Positions 49,001 through 55,142 of a stretch of DNA of 64,000 nucleotides are shown here, one piece after another. The position numbers were made by a program, and so were the translations under genes. The stretch is from Geotrypetes seraphini. Lineage: Eukaryota; Chordata; Amphibia; Gymnophiona; Dermophiidae. Each line of letters begins with the position of its first letter. Positions within the stretch are counted from its first letter, which is position 1. Below the pieces are notes generated by a model. It searched no databases and was not told where the DNA came from. It saw only the letters and a list, made by a program, of their open reading frames with translations. The DNA lies in NCBI RefSeq assembly GCF_902459505.1, contig NC_047094.1:26645241-26709240 (forward strand), read 5' to 3'.

Positions 49001-51863
49001 ATTCAATTCTGCTCCTTGAGGTCCATAGGCATGCTACATTTTCAGGATATCCACAATGAATATGCATGAGTTGCATGCAAATCTTTCTGCATATTCATTA
49101 TGGATATCCTAAAAACTTGGCCTGCCTGTGGACCCCAAAGAACGGAATTGAATAGCCCTGGCTTATAGTATGCTGTGGTATTTCTAGATCCCTAATTTCA
49201 TAGTACAGTAGATGCCACACATGAACTGGCTCAACTGCATGGCTTTCTTCATTGGTACCAATGTTTGTTTTTAACACAACAGCAACACATCAGAAATAAT
49301 CTCATCAGCCAAAATCTTTCAATACTATAGTTAAATGCTGGTGGGAATAACATGAAACAGACCTGGGATTTTTCTCTTACTCCTTACACCACTTAACTAT
49401 TAAAGCATCAGAACACATTCAATAGATCACTTGCTAATGTTTTACTGTTGCTCTCTTTTGAATACAAGCATGGTCATAAATAAAGTAACGCGTATATCCA
49501 AGGATAAAAACCAGTTCACTTTAGAAGCAGAAAAAAATATAGCACAACTCTGAACATATTTTATTTATTTAAAATAATTATAATCCACTTAAAGACCTAA
49601 GCGGCTCACTATAAAACATACATAATAATAAAACAAAACACAGCTATCAAAAAAGCAAAAGCAAAAACATTATCAATTATCCTTTCCAATTTGATCTTAA
49701 TCTCTTCTCCAAGGTCTTAACTCCACCACCACTTGACCAACAATAATTTTTTTTGCATCAGCCAAAAGCTTTAACAAAGAAATGTGTTTTAAGTAATTTC
49801 CTAAATTGTAACACATTTTTGCAGAATCTTATTATTCCAGATTATCTCATTCCATAAAATTGGGTCCGTAACGGAAAAAGAGGATTTTATAGTACTAACA
49901 TACTTTACGCTCTCTAATTATTGAGAAAACAACCATACAAACTGTGGCTACAGTTATGCATAAGTTAGATCAGTGATTCCCAACCCTGTCCTGGAGGAAC
50001 ACCAGGCCAATCGGGTTTTCAGGCTAGCCCTAATGAATATGCATGAGAGAGATTTGCATCTGATGGAAGTGATAGGCATGCAAATTTGCTTCATGCATAT
50101 TCATTAGGGCTAGCCTGAAAACCCAATTGGCCTGGTGTTCCTCCAGGACAGGGTTGGGAACCACTGAGTTAGATAATGGACTCTTAAAATCAGCAATTAA
50201 ATAAGCTACAGTTTATTGCAAATCGTCTAAAGCCAGTGGTCTCAAACTCGCAGCCCGCTAGGTACTATTTTGAGGCCCTCAGTATTATAAAGAATGATTC
50301 TTTATAGAAAACTTGTGCATTAAGTGTCCGGCGGTCATGTTCTGGAACGTTGCTCGCCCCACTGGTGTAACCTCAAGCAAACGATTTCCTGCATCTGTAC
50401 GCACTAGTGCTTTCCTGCTTCTGTACGCGATTGTGAGGTGGAGTGGAGAGGACAATCGCGTACAGACGCAGGAAAGTGCTTGCATAAGGTTACAGCAGTA
50501 AGGCGGGCAATGTTCCAGAACGTAAGGTAACCATTGGAGGCCGTGCAGCTTGTGCGTGTGTCCAGTGCTGGAGGAAGTGAGAGCCGAAGGCGGTTGCGGA
50601 CAAGACCACCGTGTAGGGTCATGAAATGGTTAACTGTTGTTTGAAATACTGCTCTGGCCTACATAGCTGGAAACAGTGTACAATCTGCTGACATCATCTG
50701 CCTGAAATGTATGTCCCTGCCTTACCACATTGTAAGCTAAATAGATAAGAGTTTGAGCCATGATGTACCCTGCCGTCCTAAACATGTAACATTTAGAACT
50801 GCAAGGCTTAGATAAGCAGATAAATTAACTAGCTCCCTATAGGACTATAAGTTGTACCGCTGAACCTATCGCAAGTGCTGGCTTAGGACCAATAATAATT
50901 GTAGAAAAGTTATAGAAGTAACAAATGAGAAGTTGTAGTTTTTGCATATATTAGTTTGCATATGTTTAGTGAAAAGGACATAAAAGTCCGTGCATTTCCT
51001 GTTTCTGACACTCTTGTAAGCAGGCTGCTCACTGCACAAGAGTCCGGCATGCTGTAAATAAAACTCTTGTACTTTCTTCACGCCTGATTTTGTGTGTCCA
51101 AGTGACCTTTCAGCCGGACCCTTAAGGCACAAGTTTTCCAGAAAGAATCACTTTGTAATACCGAGGTCCTCAAAATAGTTGGTCCAAAATCGTGTCTCTT
51201 GCAGTTGACACTTTGATAGTTTTTCCACTTTCTGCATGTTGCACTGCTTTCAGCTGTGTATAGCTAAAATAATCAGAAGCAATTAACTATAACGGTTACA
51301 GTTTATCAATCTTTCCTTAATTTCTGATAATTTCAGATAAGCCCCATTTTGGATGTGTAGGTACTTACCTCATGCAAAGTTGTCATCTCTTTAATAAGAC
51401 GTTAAGTATTTTTTTTTCTGTGGCCCTCCAAGTACCTACACATCCAAAATGTGGCCCTGCGAAGGGTCTGATTTGGAGACCGCTGCTCTAAAGCTGTAGC
51501 GCAGACAGAGATGCAGCGATGACCTTCAGCGACCAGTCCCAGCCTGTGCAACTTGAGCTGGGAAAGTCTGGAGACACAGAAATCAGGGAGGGGTGACAGG
51601 GACCGGGGACTATCAGTGAAGGGGGCAGGGGCCCCATGCCCCCCCCCCAGTGGCTGGGGGCAAAGTGGGGGAGGAGGCGGAACCAGGGTCAGGTCTACTC
51701 AGGTCGTCCCCTCCCCGCCAGAACGCCTCGGATAAAGGGAGCCTGTGCTCCCAGCGCTGCCGTTGCTACAGCGCCTCCCATCCTCCGCAAACACAGACCA
51801 GGGGGGGGGGGGGGGTCATCCGGCGCTCACCGAAAGAAAGCGGACGCCGCCGAACAGCTTCAT
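18972..51863 (-). CDS. UQCRC2: Cytochrome b-c1 complex subunit 2, mitochondrial (core protein 2), whole coding gene
   Basis: Fourteen coding exons on the minus strand splice in phase into 1356 nt, 451 residues plus stop; human UQCRC2 has 453. The product is a matrix-facing core subunit of complex III (ubiquinol-cytochrome c reductase), an M16 metallopeptidase-like protein. A short basic N-terminus ([11 protein letters not shown] then [11 protein letters not shown]) fits a mitochondrial presequence. The first M16 half spans exons 3-8 ([31 protein letters not shown]), the second exons 10-14 ([51 protein letters not shown]), ending TPYLDEL. The HxxEH zinc site of active relatives is absent: the site reads [10 protein letters not shown], as expected for core 2. 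All donors are GT and acceptors AG. The span is about 33 kb because of transposon-filled introns. The gene converges on PDZD9 and starts head-to-head with CRYM. Confidence 0.97.
19951..20913. mobile_element. hAT element, 963 bp, with a LINE inserted
   Basis: Ends CAGGGGTTAGCAACCG and GGTTGCCGACCCCTG; flanks TCTTAACC and CCTTAACC differ at one of eight bases, a hAT-size duplication. It has no transposase. The middle holds an L2-like LINE piece on the minus strand. It lies between UQCRC2 exons 13 and 14. Confidence 0.65.
20285..20640 (-). mobile_element. L2-like LINE fragment inside the hAT
   Basis: The minus strand encodes [20 protein letters not shown] and [14 protein letters not shown], the usual end of a LINE ORF2, with a 3' end near 20285 (CAGTGCTGTACATT on the plus strand). 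Confidence 0.6.
21312..21465 (-). CDS. UQCRC2: UQCRC2 coding exon 13
   Basis: 154 nt, (K)[20 protein letters not shown] then [14 protein letters not shown] and [13 protein letters not shown]. Acceptor TTGAACTGCAG, donor GTAAGT. Confidence 0.97.
21772..21848 (-). CDS. UQCRC2: UQCRC2 coding exon 12
   Basis: 77 nt, [20 protein letters not shown] then DVARA plus two bases. Acceptor CTGTTCTAG, donor GTAAGT. Confidence 0.96.
22019..22099 (-). CDS. UQCRC2: UQCRC2 coding exon 11
   Basis: 81 nt, [20 protein letters not shown] then QSAAAGD. Acceptor ATTTCATAG, donor GTAAGT. Nearly identical to human over its length. Confidence 0.97.
22205..23390. mobile_element. Non-autonomous DNA element with a purine-rich interior
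   Basis: Imperfect inverted ends: TTACTCCTGGAGGAATTCTGC on the left and GCAGAATTCTGCTAGGAGTAA on the right. The middle (22420-23200) is a long GA-rich stretch of degenerate GGGAGAGA units, so the long minus-strand frames with serine and proline runs are composition artefacts. It sits between UQCRC2 exons 10 and 11. Confidence 0.5.
23745..23860 (-). mobile_element. DIRS-like tyrosine recombinase fragment (fossil)
   Basis: Minus-strand translation shows HSTRG followed by [19 protein letters not shown], like the C-terminal part of DIRS1-type tyrosine recombinases. It is a short broken relic; the neighbouring 23860-24340 may belong to the same element but shows no motif I recognise. Confidence 0.45.
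24530..24729 (-). CDS. UQCRC2: UQCRC2 coding exon 10
   Basis: 200 nt, starting (A)[19 protein letters not shown] and including [13 protein letters not shown], ending SQPFD. Acceptor TTCTTTTCAG, donor GTAAGT. Start of the second M16-like half. Confidence 0.97.
25108..25415. repeat. GC-rich palindromic element with GGCGCGCCG motifs
   Basis: Two copies of ACGGCGCGCCGA lie at about 25120 and 25150. A palindrome follows: ACTTAACAGACATCGCGCTGG and GGGGGGTTGTAACCCCCC on the left pair with complements on the right (GTTACAACCCCCCAAAC, GCGCAATGTCTGTTAAGT). It is unlike other repeats in the window. Its ends and family are unclear. Confidence 0.6.
25560..25970 (+). mobile_element. LINE 3'-end remnant with an A-rich tail
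   Basis: The plus strand carries repeated CTCTGTATTGTAACAC units (three copies near 25770, 25815 and 25855) and then AAACCGCTCTGAATTG and an AATAAACATAAAGAG-type tail. This resembles other L2-like tails here. Confidence 0.4.
26012..26107 (-). CDS. UQCRC2: UQCRC2 coding exon 9
   Basis: 96 nt, (G)[19 protein letters not shown] to EKARYLG plus one base. Acceptor AATATTTAG, donor GTAAAT. This is the linker between the two M16-like halves. Confidence 0.95.
26999..27056 (-). CDS. UQCRC2: UQCRC2 coding exon 8
   Basis: 58 nt, [19 protein letters not shown] plus one base. Acceptor TTAATATAG, donor GTATGT. Human [20 protein letters not shown]. Confidence 0.95.
27391..27488 (-). CDS. UQCRC2: UQCRC2 coding exon 7
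   Basis: 98 nt, (G)[20 protein letters not shown] then [12 protein letters not shown]. Acceptor CACCTTATAG, donor GTAGAA. Human [20 protein letters not shown]. Confidence 0.96.
28130..28300 (-). mobile_element. DIRS-like tyrosine recombinase fragment (fossil)
   Basis: The minus strand shows a RAHLTRTKA-like block and, in another frame, [14 protein letters not shown], matching the end of a DIRS-type recombinase. A second broken relic; 23.7 kb holds another copy of the same domain. Confidence 0.4.
29050..29350 (-). mobile_element. Old CR1 LINE 3' UTR fragment
   Basis: The plus strand TCTAACCAAGGATC, TTTTTGTCTCCATCACC and CATGTGTCTGCCACTCTT follow the order of the CR1 3' region (compare 10.7 kb), but are much diverged. 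Confidence 0.45.
29390..29590 (+). mobile_element. LINE/SINE 3' tail
   Basis: It contains CTGCCTAGAACTCCATGG and ATGGCGGTATACAAAATAAA, then AT-rich repeats. The same tail type is seen at 40190-40265. Confidence 0.45.
29857..30033. mobile_element. Palindromic MITE (GGGCTCCTTTTACTAAGC family)
   Basis: 177 bp from GGGCTCCTTTTACTAAGC to GAAGGAGCCC, palindromic around GCACGCGCTAAA/TTTAGCGCGTGC. Confidence 0.6.
30381..30505 (-). CDS. UQCRC2: UQCRC2 coding exon 6
   Basis: 125 nt, [20 protein letters not shown] and [11 protein letters not shown]. Acceptor CCCTTTTACAG, donor GTAAGA. A short CR1 3'-end scrap lies directly upstream in the intron. Confidence 0.97.
30515..30562 (-). mobile_element. CR1 3'-end scrap next to UQCRC2 exon 6
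   Basis: The plus strand ACATAGTAACATAACAGTAA then GACGGCAGATAAAGACC matches the very 3' end of CR1 at 10345 and 55143. It lies about 10 nt upstream (in gene orientation) of the exon 6 acceptor. Confidence 0.55.
30792..31438. mobile_element. hAT-like element with a GT/G microsatellite
   Basis: Ends CAGTGTCTCGCAAACC and GTTTGCAACACACTG with matching inner motifs CACGGCACAC/GCCGTGGCAC. The flanks share GTCAT only. A GT run passing into a 13-base G run lies at 31237-31277. Confidence 0.5.
31649..31705 (-). CDS. UQCRC2: UQCRC2 coding exon 5
   Basis: 57 nt, (S)[18 protein letters not shown] plus GT. The 3' end has two overlapping GT steps (GTGTAAGT); only the second, a consensus GTAAGT, keeps frame with exon 6 and restores Val-Asp as in human GDVDIL. 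Confidence 0.95.
31976..32167. mobile_element. hAT MITE with exact 8-bp duplication CCATAGAC
   Basis: 192 bp, ends CAGTGGTGTCAAAGTCC and GGACTTTGACACCCCTG, almost wholly palindromic. The duplication CCATAGAC is exact on both sides. Confidence 0.8.
32612..34005. mobile_element. Large fold-back DNA element (about 1.4 kb)
   Basis: The left end AAATTCTGTATAGGATGCC pairs with a right end whose complement is AAATTCTATAAACGATG. The arms carry repeated GGCAGGAGGGATGCCCACTC-like units in opposite orientation (32820-33010 and 33460-33620). The centre has CTGATTGGCC and GGCCAATCAGAG palindromes. The proline-rich frames are chance products. Relatives are at 45930-46230 and 47790-48395. Confidence 0.5.
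34170..36715 (+). mobile_element. L2-like LINE 3' part split by CR1
   Basis: 34200-34640 resembles the end of a LINE ORF2 (CTATTGCAATTCGCTGTTCA = LDYCNSLFN-like, then PLLKKN). After the CR1 it resumes near 36596 with a 3' tail: ATTGTAAACCACTATTTGAA and CAGGCGGTATATCAAATG. Confidence 0.5.
34650..36595 (+). mobile_element. CR1 LINE with most of the RT domain
   Basis: 5'-truncated copy of ORF2. Blocks seen: [27 protein letters not shown]-type motif near 35165, [62 protein letters not shown], the catalytic LFADDAKL near 35675, [19 protein letters not shown] and a C-terminal [13 protein letters not shown] stop lies at about 35419 and frames shift near 35150 and 36118, so it is dead. The 3' UTR ends GTCATACTCTATGTTTCT near 36595. 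It lies between UQCRC2 exons 4 and 5. Confidence 0.9.
36850..37012. repeat. Short fold-back MITE
   Basis: GTTAGATGTAAGAGAATTCA on the left and its complement TGAATTCTCTTACATCTAAC on the right, with continued pairing for about 60 nt per arm, some 75 nt from UQCRC2 exon 4. Confidence 0.6.
37086..37150 (-). CDS. UQCRC2: UQCRC2 coding exon 4
   Basis: 65 nt, [20 protein letters not shown] then L plus two bases. Acceptor TTTTATAG, donor GTGTGC. Human [20 protein letters not shown]. Confidence 0.96.
37625..37807. mobile_element. Palindromic MITE (GGGCTCCTTTTATCAAGC family)
   Basis: Ends GGGCTCCTTTTATCAAGCC and GCTTGATAAAAGGAGCC; interior GCGCTAGCGG and GCATGATGAAACATC as in 8337-8522 and 52429-52602. 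Confidence 0.6.
38050..38737. mobile_element. Mariner-like non-autonomous element (688 bp), TA duplication
   Basis: Ends CTGTGTTTCCCTGAAAATAAG and CTTATTTTTGGGGAAACATGG, flanked by TA. Near both ends it has CACTAGG/GCTAGGGCTTATTTTTGGG-type subterminal repeats. The middle carries a GC-rich palindrome centred near 38460. It is the CCCCGAAAATAAGAC type I know from many vertebrate genomes. Confidence 0.65.
38938..39126. mobile_element. Probable DNA element with ATATAAC-type ends
   Basis: CAGACCCTATATAACGTGTC on the left pairs loosely with TTATATGGGGGTCTATGG on the right. A poly-C run lies inside. Family uncertain. Confidence 0.4.
39135..39369. mobile_element. Outer palindromic MITE of a nested pair
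   Basis: GGGTCTTTTTACTAAGG on the left pairs with CCTTAGTAAAAGGACC on the right; inner halves GCCGTTTTAGC and AAACGGCTAGCGC also pair. It is split by a second MITE. Confidence 0.6.
39226..39336. mobile_element. Inner MITE with TAA duplication
   Basis: 111 bp; perfect inverted ends GGGCCTGTTTTACAA and TTGTAAAACAGGCCC, flanked by TAA on both sides. The 3-bp TAA target fits PIF/Harbinger. Confidence 0.7.
39380..40265 (+). mobile_element. LINE-like region with an ATT-repeat tail
   Basis: The end reads GATTGTAAACTGCCTAGAAG, GTGGCGGTATAGAAGAATAA and ATTATTATTATC, the tail type of LINE/SINE copies here. The upstream part contains no motif I recognise. Confidence 0.35.
40540..40759. mobile_element. 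Half copy of the CACTTCCCCCTCTGTATTCGC element
   Basis: It shares CTAGACCACCAGGTAAGG and the end ATTCGGAGGGAGAAGTG followed by TA with the elements at 54132 and 59119. The left half is missing. Confidence 0.55.
41269..41785. mobile_element. Mariner-like non-autonomous element (517 bp), TA duplication
   Basis: Ends CCGTATTTCCCCATGTATAGG and CCAATACATGGGAAAGAAGG, flanked by TA. A long palindrome occupies the middle (GGCCGTCCAGGAGGTATTTAA and its complement). Confidence 0.65.
41972..42210 (+). mobile_element. tRNA-derived SINE
   Basis: A-box-like TAGTGCAGTGGTTAGAGCT, B box GGGTTCAAACC, then TTAGATAGATTGTGAGCCC and a 3' tail GTAAACCGCTTTGAGTGCAA and GGCAGTATATAAGTCCC. The head is tRNA-like, the tail resembles the LINE tails in this window. 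It is the best-preserved copy here. Confidence 0.8.
42220..43200. other. UQCRC2 intron, repeat-like, unclassified
   Basis: Contains GATCGGGGTCCTGACACATT and CACTGCTTCAGAGAACCCTC, which looks like part of an interspersed repeat, but no ends or coding motif were recognised. No exon seen. Confidence 0.3.
43261..43410 (-). CDS. UQCRC2: UQCRC2 coding exon 3
   Basis: 150 nt, 50 residues, [20 protein letters not shown] to HLLRLSSSL. Acceptor ATTTAATGCAG, donor GTATGT. Strong match to human [20 protein letters not shown]. Confidence 0.97.
43831..44022. mobile_element. hAT MITE with exact 8-bp duplication GACTAAGG
   Basis: 192 bp, ends CAGGGGTGTCAAAGTCC and GGACTTTGACACCCCTG. Same family and same length as 31976-32167. 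The right duplication is itself the landing site of the next MITE. Confidence 0.8.
44029..44153. mobile_element. Palindromic MITE with TAA duplication
   Basis: 125 bp from GGGCTCCTTTTACTAAGC to GCTTAGTAAAAGGAGCCC, flanked by TAA. Inserted in the duplicated target of the adjacent hAT MITE. Confidence 0.75.
44776..44853 (-). CDS. UQCRC2: UQCRC2 coding exon 2
   Basis: Acceptor TCTTGTTCTAG, donor GTCAGG. Encodes 26 residues, [20 protein letters not shown] and QPEELQ, aligning with human RFYSLKVAPKVKATAA. This is the least conserved exon (presequence and linker). Phase 0 on both sides. Confidence 0.85.
45440..46230. repeat. GC-rich repeat, partial fold-back element
   Basis: Poly-A/T-flanked segments 45540-45620 form an inverted pair. 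45930-46230 carries GGGATGCCCAATCCCTCTTGCC and CCTGATTGGCC/GGGCCAATCAGG units as in 32612-34005. No gene. Confidence 0.4.
47790..48395. mobile_element. Part of the large fold-back family
   Basis: GAAGGCGCCTTCAGGGAGCC, AATGTAGGCTAGCAAAATGC and GATCGCCGGCAGGA correspond to the right arm of 32612-34005. It stops where a CR1 begins. The preceding 47270-47690 has CTATAAATGGCGCC and TAGGCACC motifs of the same type. Confidence 0.4.
48395..48705 (+). mobile_element. CR1 LINE 3' end
   Basis: Encodes [20 protein letters not shown]-like sequence, then a 3' UTR with GGACCACTGGTCTGACCCAG and the terminal TTCTTATGTTCTTATG repeat typical of CR1. Confidence 0.8.
48994..49160. mobile_element. hAT MITE (GGGCTATTCAATTCTG family)
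   Basis: 167 bp with inverted ends TAGGGCTATTCAATTCTG and GGAATTGAATAGCCCTG. Flanks GCTTAAAG and GCTTATAG differ at one of eight bases. Confidence 0.65.
49971..50166. mobile_element. hAT MITE with exact 8-bp duplication AGTTAGAT
   Basis: 196 bp, ends CAGTGATTCCCAACCCTGTC and GACAGGGTTGGGAACCACTG; palindromic interior GGGCTAGCCTGAAAACCC. It resembles a MITE family I have met in several vertebrate genomes. Confidence 0.8.
50234..51485. mobile_element. hAT element (CAGTGGTCTCAAACTCG family), host of an LTR
   Basis: Ends CAGTGGTCTCAAACTCG and TTGGAGACCGCTG, flanked by TCTAAAG on both sides (one-base offset). The two arms pair: AAAACTTGTGCATTAAGTG on the left and CTTAAGGCACAAGTTTT on the right. 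A second palindrome, TTCTGGAACGTTGCTCGCCC and its complement, lies at 50337-50525. A retroviral LTR sits between the arms. The element is in UQCRC2 intron 1. Confidence 0.65.
50612..51112 (+). mobile_element. Solitary retroviral LTR (fossil), about 500 bp
   Basis: Starts TGTAGGGTCATGAAATGG and ends near ACCTTTCA. It holds a TATA-like CATAAAAGTCC near 50980, an AATAAA about 75 nt further and a TTTGTGTGTCC U5-like stretch, an order typical of gammaretrovirus-like (class I) LTRs. No internal retroviral genes flank it. A flanking duplication was not resolved, so the ends are approximate. It is younger than the hAT around it. Confidence 0.55.
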
Positions 51864-52020
51864 TCTGCCAGCTCTCTCCTTCACAGCCGCCGCTCTGGGG
51901 CGACAAGATGGCGGCGCTTCCTAACCCCCAGCATGCAACGGTGCCGCGTTAACTCTTTCACGCGCGCCGCAGAGCGATCTGCAAACGCGCTGGCGCCTCC
52001 CTCCGACTAGGCGGGGGAAG
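51720..52020 (-). promoter_or_regulatory. UQCRC2: UQCRC2 promoter region, GC-rich, with YY1 and ETS-like sites
   Basis: GC- and CpG-rich DNA surrounds the start codon. AAGATGGCGGC at 51905-51915 is a perfect YY1-type site about 42 nt upstream of the ATG, followed by CTTCC (GGAAG on the minus strand, ETS-like) at 51917. YY1 and ETS/NRF-2 sites are typical of nuclear genes for respiratory-chain subunits. No TATA box is seen. The transcription start is not known. Confidence 0.6.
51831..51863 (-). CDS. UQCRC2: UQCRC2 coding exon 1
   Basis: ATG at 51863; encodes [11 protein letters not shown] (human MKLLTRAGSFS). Donor GTGAGC follows. Phase 0 end. It lies within the GC-rich promoter region. Confidence 0.92.
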
Positions 52021-52428
52021 TGCAGTCGTTATTAGGCCCGAATTCTCTTGTCTTTCTGTTTTTGTTGCAACAAATATTATATTCAGCTGCGTTTTAAGAT
52101 GGGTTCGTGAAGTGTTACTAACGTTTAATGCAAGAGTCCCAAAATGTTTAAAATAGTAGTCGAAAAGCTTGCTGTCCTATTCAAGAGCTTTCTGGAAACT
52201 CCATAAGTTCAATGACTCACTTTATAGGCTGAAGAATAGTCAGAAAGTGCATGTACTGAATGCTTTGCAATGACCAGATGTTACTTGCCAAAATTAATAT
52301 GTAGGACAGGATTTAGGCATAGGCAGGCTAGGCACATGCCTAGGGCCATATGTTTAGGAGAGGTCCTTACATATTCGCTAATTCAGTAGCTTCCAGTGTT
52401 CCACATAGATGTCTGAAAAATAAACTGA

Positions 52429-52602
52429 GGGCTCCTTTTATCAAGACGCGCTAGCGGGATTAGCACGTCGTACATTTCATCATGTGCTAACCCCCGCGGC
52501 CGGCTAAAAAACTAATGCCTGCTCAATGCAGGCATTAGCGGCTAGCGCGGCAGGCGGTTTAACGCACGTTAAATCCCTACCGCCGCTTGATAAAAGGACC
52601 CC
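52429..52602. mobile_element. Palindromic MITE with TGA duplication
   Basis: 174 bp, from GGGCTCCTTTTATCAAGACG to TTGATAAAAGGACCCC, flanked by TGA on both sides. Confidence 0.7.
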
Positions 52603-52605
52603 TGA

Positions 52606-52972
52606 GTGCCTTCGGGATGGGTCCCAAAGTGACGGGCTGGGTCAGAAACTGGTTGACTGGAAGGCAATAGAAGGTAGTGATCAATGGAGATCGCTCTGAG
52701 GAAAGGGATGTTACCAGTGGTGTGCCTCAAGGTTCTGTTCTTGGGCCTGTTCTTTTTAACATTTTTATAAATGATATTGCTGAAGGGTTGTCGGGTAAGA
52801 TTTGCCTCTTTGCGGATGATACCAAAATCTGCAATAGAGTAGACACGCTGGATGGTGTGAATAACATGAAGAAAGACCTGGCGAAGCTTAAAGAATGGTC
52901 TGAAATTTGGCAGCTAAAATTTAATGCTAAGAAATGCAAGGTCATGCATTTGGGCTGCAAAACCCAGAGGGA
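52606..52972 (+). mobile_element. CR1 LINE RT fragment
   Basis: Encodes [19 protein letters not shown], the catalytic LFADDTKI and [13 protein letters not shown]; the upstream WVRNWLTGRQ-like part is in another frame. Both ends are truncated; a hAT lies next to it. Confidence 0.8.
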
Positions 52973-52983
52973 ACGTGCTAATC

Positions 52984-53265
52984 CAGTAGTCTCAAACTCA
53001 AACCCTTTGCAGGGCCACATTTTGGATTTGTAGGCACTTGGAGGACCTCTTAGAAAAAAAAATAGTTAATGTCTTATAAAGAAATTACAATTTTTCATGA
53101 GTTCAAACTCTATATAAATCTTTCTTTTTGGCTAAGTTTTAATATGTCATTTATAGCTACAGAGACATATGATCAAGAAACTGTTTTATTTTACTTTTGT
53201 GATTAGGATAAACATACCAAGGGCCTCAAAATAGTACCTGGCGGGCCGCGAGTTTCAGACCACTG
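52984..53265. mobile_element. hAT MITE with exact 8-bp duplication TGCTAATC
   Basis: 282 bp; starts CAGTAGTCTCAAACTC and ends AGTTTCAGACCACTG, with TGCTAATC at 52976-52983 and 53266-53273. Same family as 50234, 53895 and 63793. Confidence 0.8.
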
Positions 53266-53894
53266 TGCTAATCTTTAGTACGTGCTAAATCTGTTAGCGC
53301 GCCTTAATGAAAGGATCTCTTAGTTACTAATAGCAGAGGTTAACAGTAAAATAACCCATTTTAATAATATGATAACACACACTAATAACTTCCCCCTTTA
53401 GGGCTTTAGGATTTATGCATGCTGATAGCTAATGATGACCTTGGTGATTAATGTTCATGTGCTATATTAACTGCTAGTGCAGAATAGACGGAGAAATGGG
53501 GGGAATGCGCTTTGCAGATAATCTGGACTGTTAACTGTTAACACATCATGCAATGTAGTCCAGTTGTGCCTTTCGACTGCAAACTGCCAAACGATGTTCC
53601 TACTCCATACTGAGCCAATAGAATCAACTGCTCCTGCAGATCAGATCCTTTGAAAAGCAATAAAAACATACCTCTTCACCTAACTCCCTTGCCCTCGACT
53701 GATGGACTACAAAGAAAAGTATACCAGATCCCGGTATGTTTCATGTAAGAAAAACTTGTATTGAAAAATCTGGCCCTGTAACTATGGCAAACCTGACCTG
53801 TGAATTGTCTATGTGTGTCAAGCTTGTACTGGAGGAATAACCATGGCAAACTGTAGCCTGTAAACTGTATATTATATATATATTAGTATTAGAC

Positions 53895-54642
53895 CAGTGG
53901 TCTTCAACTTGCGGCCCGCCAGGTACTATTTTGAGGGCCTCGGTATGTTTATCATAATCACAAAAGTAAAATGAAACAGTTTCTTGATCATACGTCTCTT
54001 TAGCTATAAATAACAATATTATTATTAAGACTTAGACAAAAGGAAAAATAAACTATAAAGAGTTTTACCTCATGCAAAATTGTCATTTCTTTAATAAGAT
54101 ATTAACTATTTTTTTTGAGGCCCTCTAAGTACACTTCCCCCTCTGTATTCGCGGGGGTTAGGGGCAAAGCCAGGCCGCAAATATTAAAAAACCATGAATA
54201 ATATTCGGGCTGGTTCTGCCCCTAACCTCCGCTTCCCCTGGCTATTTTAAGCCCTGAAAGCTCCCCTTAAGCCTTACCTGGTGGTCTAGCGGGTTTTCAG
54301 GCAGGAACGATCTTCCCATGCTCCTGCCCCATGCAGATCGCTCACAGGAAATGGCTGCCTTGAGCTCCCGTAGTCTCTTGAGCCATTTCCTGTGAGCGTT
54401 TTGCACGGAGCAGGAGCATGGGAAGATTGCTCCTGCCCCGAAAATCCACTAGACCACCAGGTAAGGCTTAAGGGGGAGGGGGCTTACAGGGCTTAAAATA
54501 GCACGAAAAATTAAAATGACTTTTTTGTTTTAAAATCGTGAATAAGCGAATCCGTAGATACAGAATTCGCGAATACAGAGGGGGAAGTGTACCTACAAAT
54601 CCAAAATGTGGCCCTGCAAAGGATCTGAGTTTGATACCACTG
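53895..54642. mobile_element. hAT element with exact duplication TATTAGAC, containing a TA-flanked MITE
   Basis: Starts CAGTGGTCTTCAACTTGCGG and ends GAGTTTGATACCACTG; TATTAGAC at 53887-53894 and 54643-54650. Without the insert it is about 290 bp, like 52984-53265. Confidence 0.8.
54132..54589. mobile_element. Palindromic TA-flanked MITE inside a hAT
   Basis: 458 bp; ends CACTTCCCCCTCTGTATTCGC and GCGAATACAGAGGGGGAAGTG, TA on both sides. Arms pair through GCTCACAGGAAATGGCT and AGCCATTTCCTGTGAGC. Probably Tc1/mariner group. Confidence 0.75.
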
Positions 54643-55142
54643 TATTAGACCCCTAGTATGTGTCAAGTTAGGATAATAACTTGTATTGTAAACTTGTACT
54701 GAGATTATGGCAAATCTAGTGCAAATCGTAACCTGTTAGCTGTATTTTATGTATGTTTAACCTGTAACCCGGTCTGAGCTCTATGGGGAAAATGGGAAAG
54801 AAAACCAATTAAATAAATAAATAATGCTATCAGAGTAGGTATGGATGACTGCATCAACTTTTGTGATTATATTAACCTAAAGCAGCCATTTATTTAAGAA
54901 ATGAAAAGATGGCCCACCTATCATTCTCTGTGGTTACTAACCTATTGGACTGTACTGAGCTTTGGGCACCACCCATGAGAGGAGATGGCTGTGAGCAAAC
55001 TTTGTGCCCTGTGTGGCACACACCACTTGCACAGCCCTTCTGACATAAAAAAATTGCAGGAAACCCCCAACAGTTAATATTAACAGTACAGGATTAACCC
55101 TTTAGTGGGTCCTAGGTAAATATGCACATTGGGCCCTCCACT

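Larger units (their letters stand above)
53630..54835 (+). mobile_element. LINE-like 3' end split by a hAT
   Basis: TGTAACTATGGCAAACCTGAC and similar phrases occur before and after the hAT. The sequence ends GGTCTGAGCTCTATGGGG and AATTAAATAAATAAATAAT, a LINE-like tail. Confidence 0.4.

Noticed and set aside
51553-52010. Open frames around the UQCRC2 start on the plus strand
   Set aside because: Chance frames in a CpG-rich promoter.
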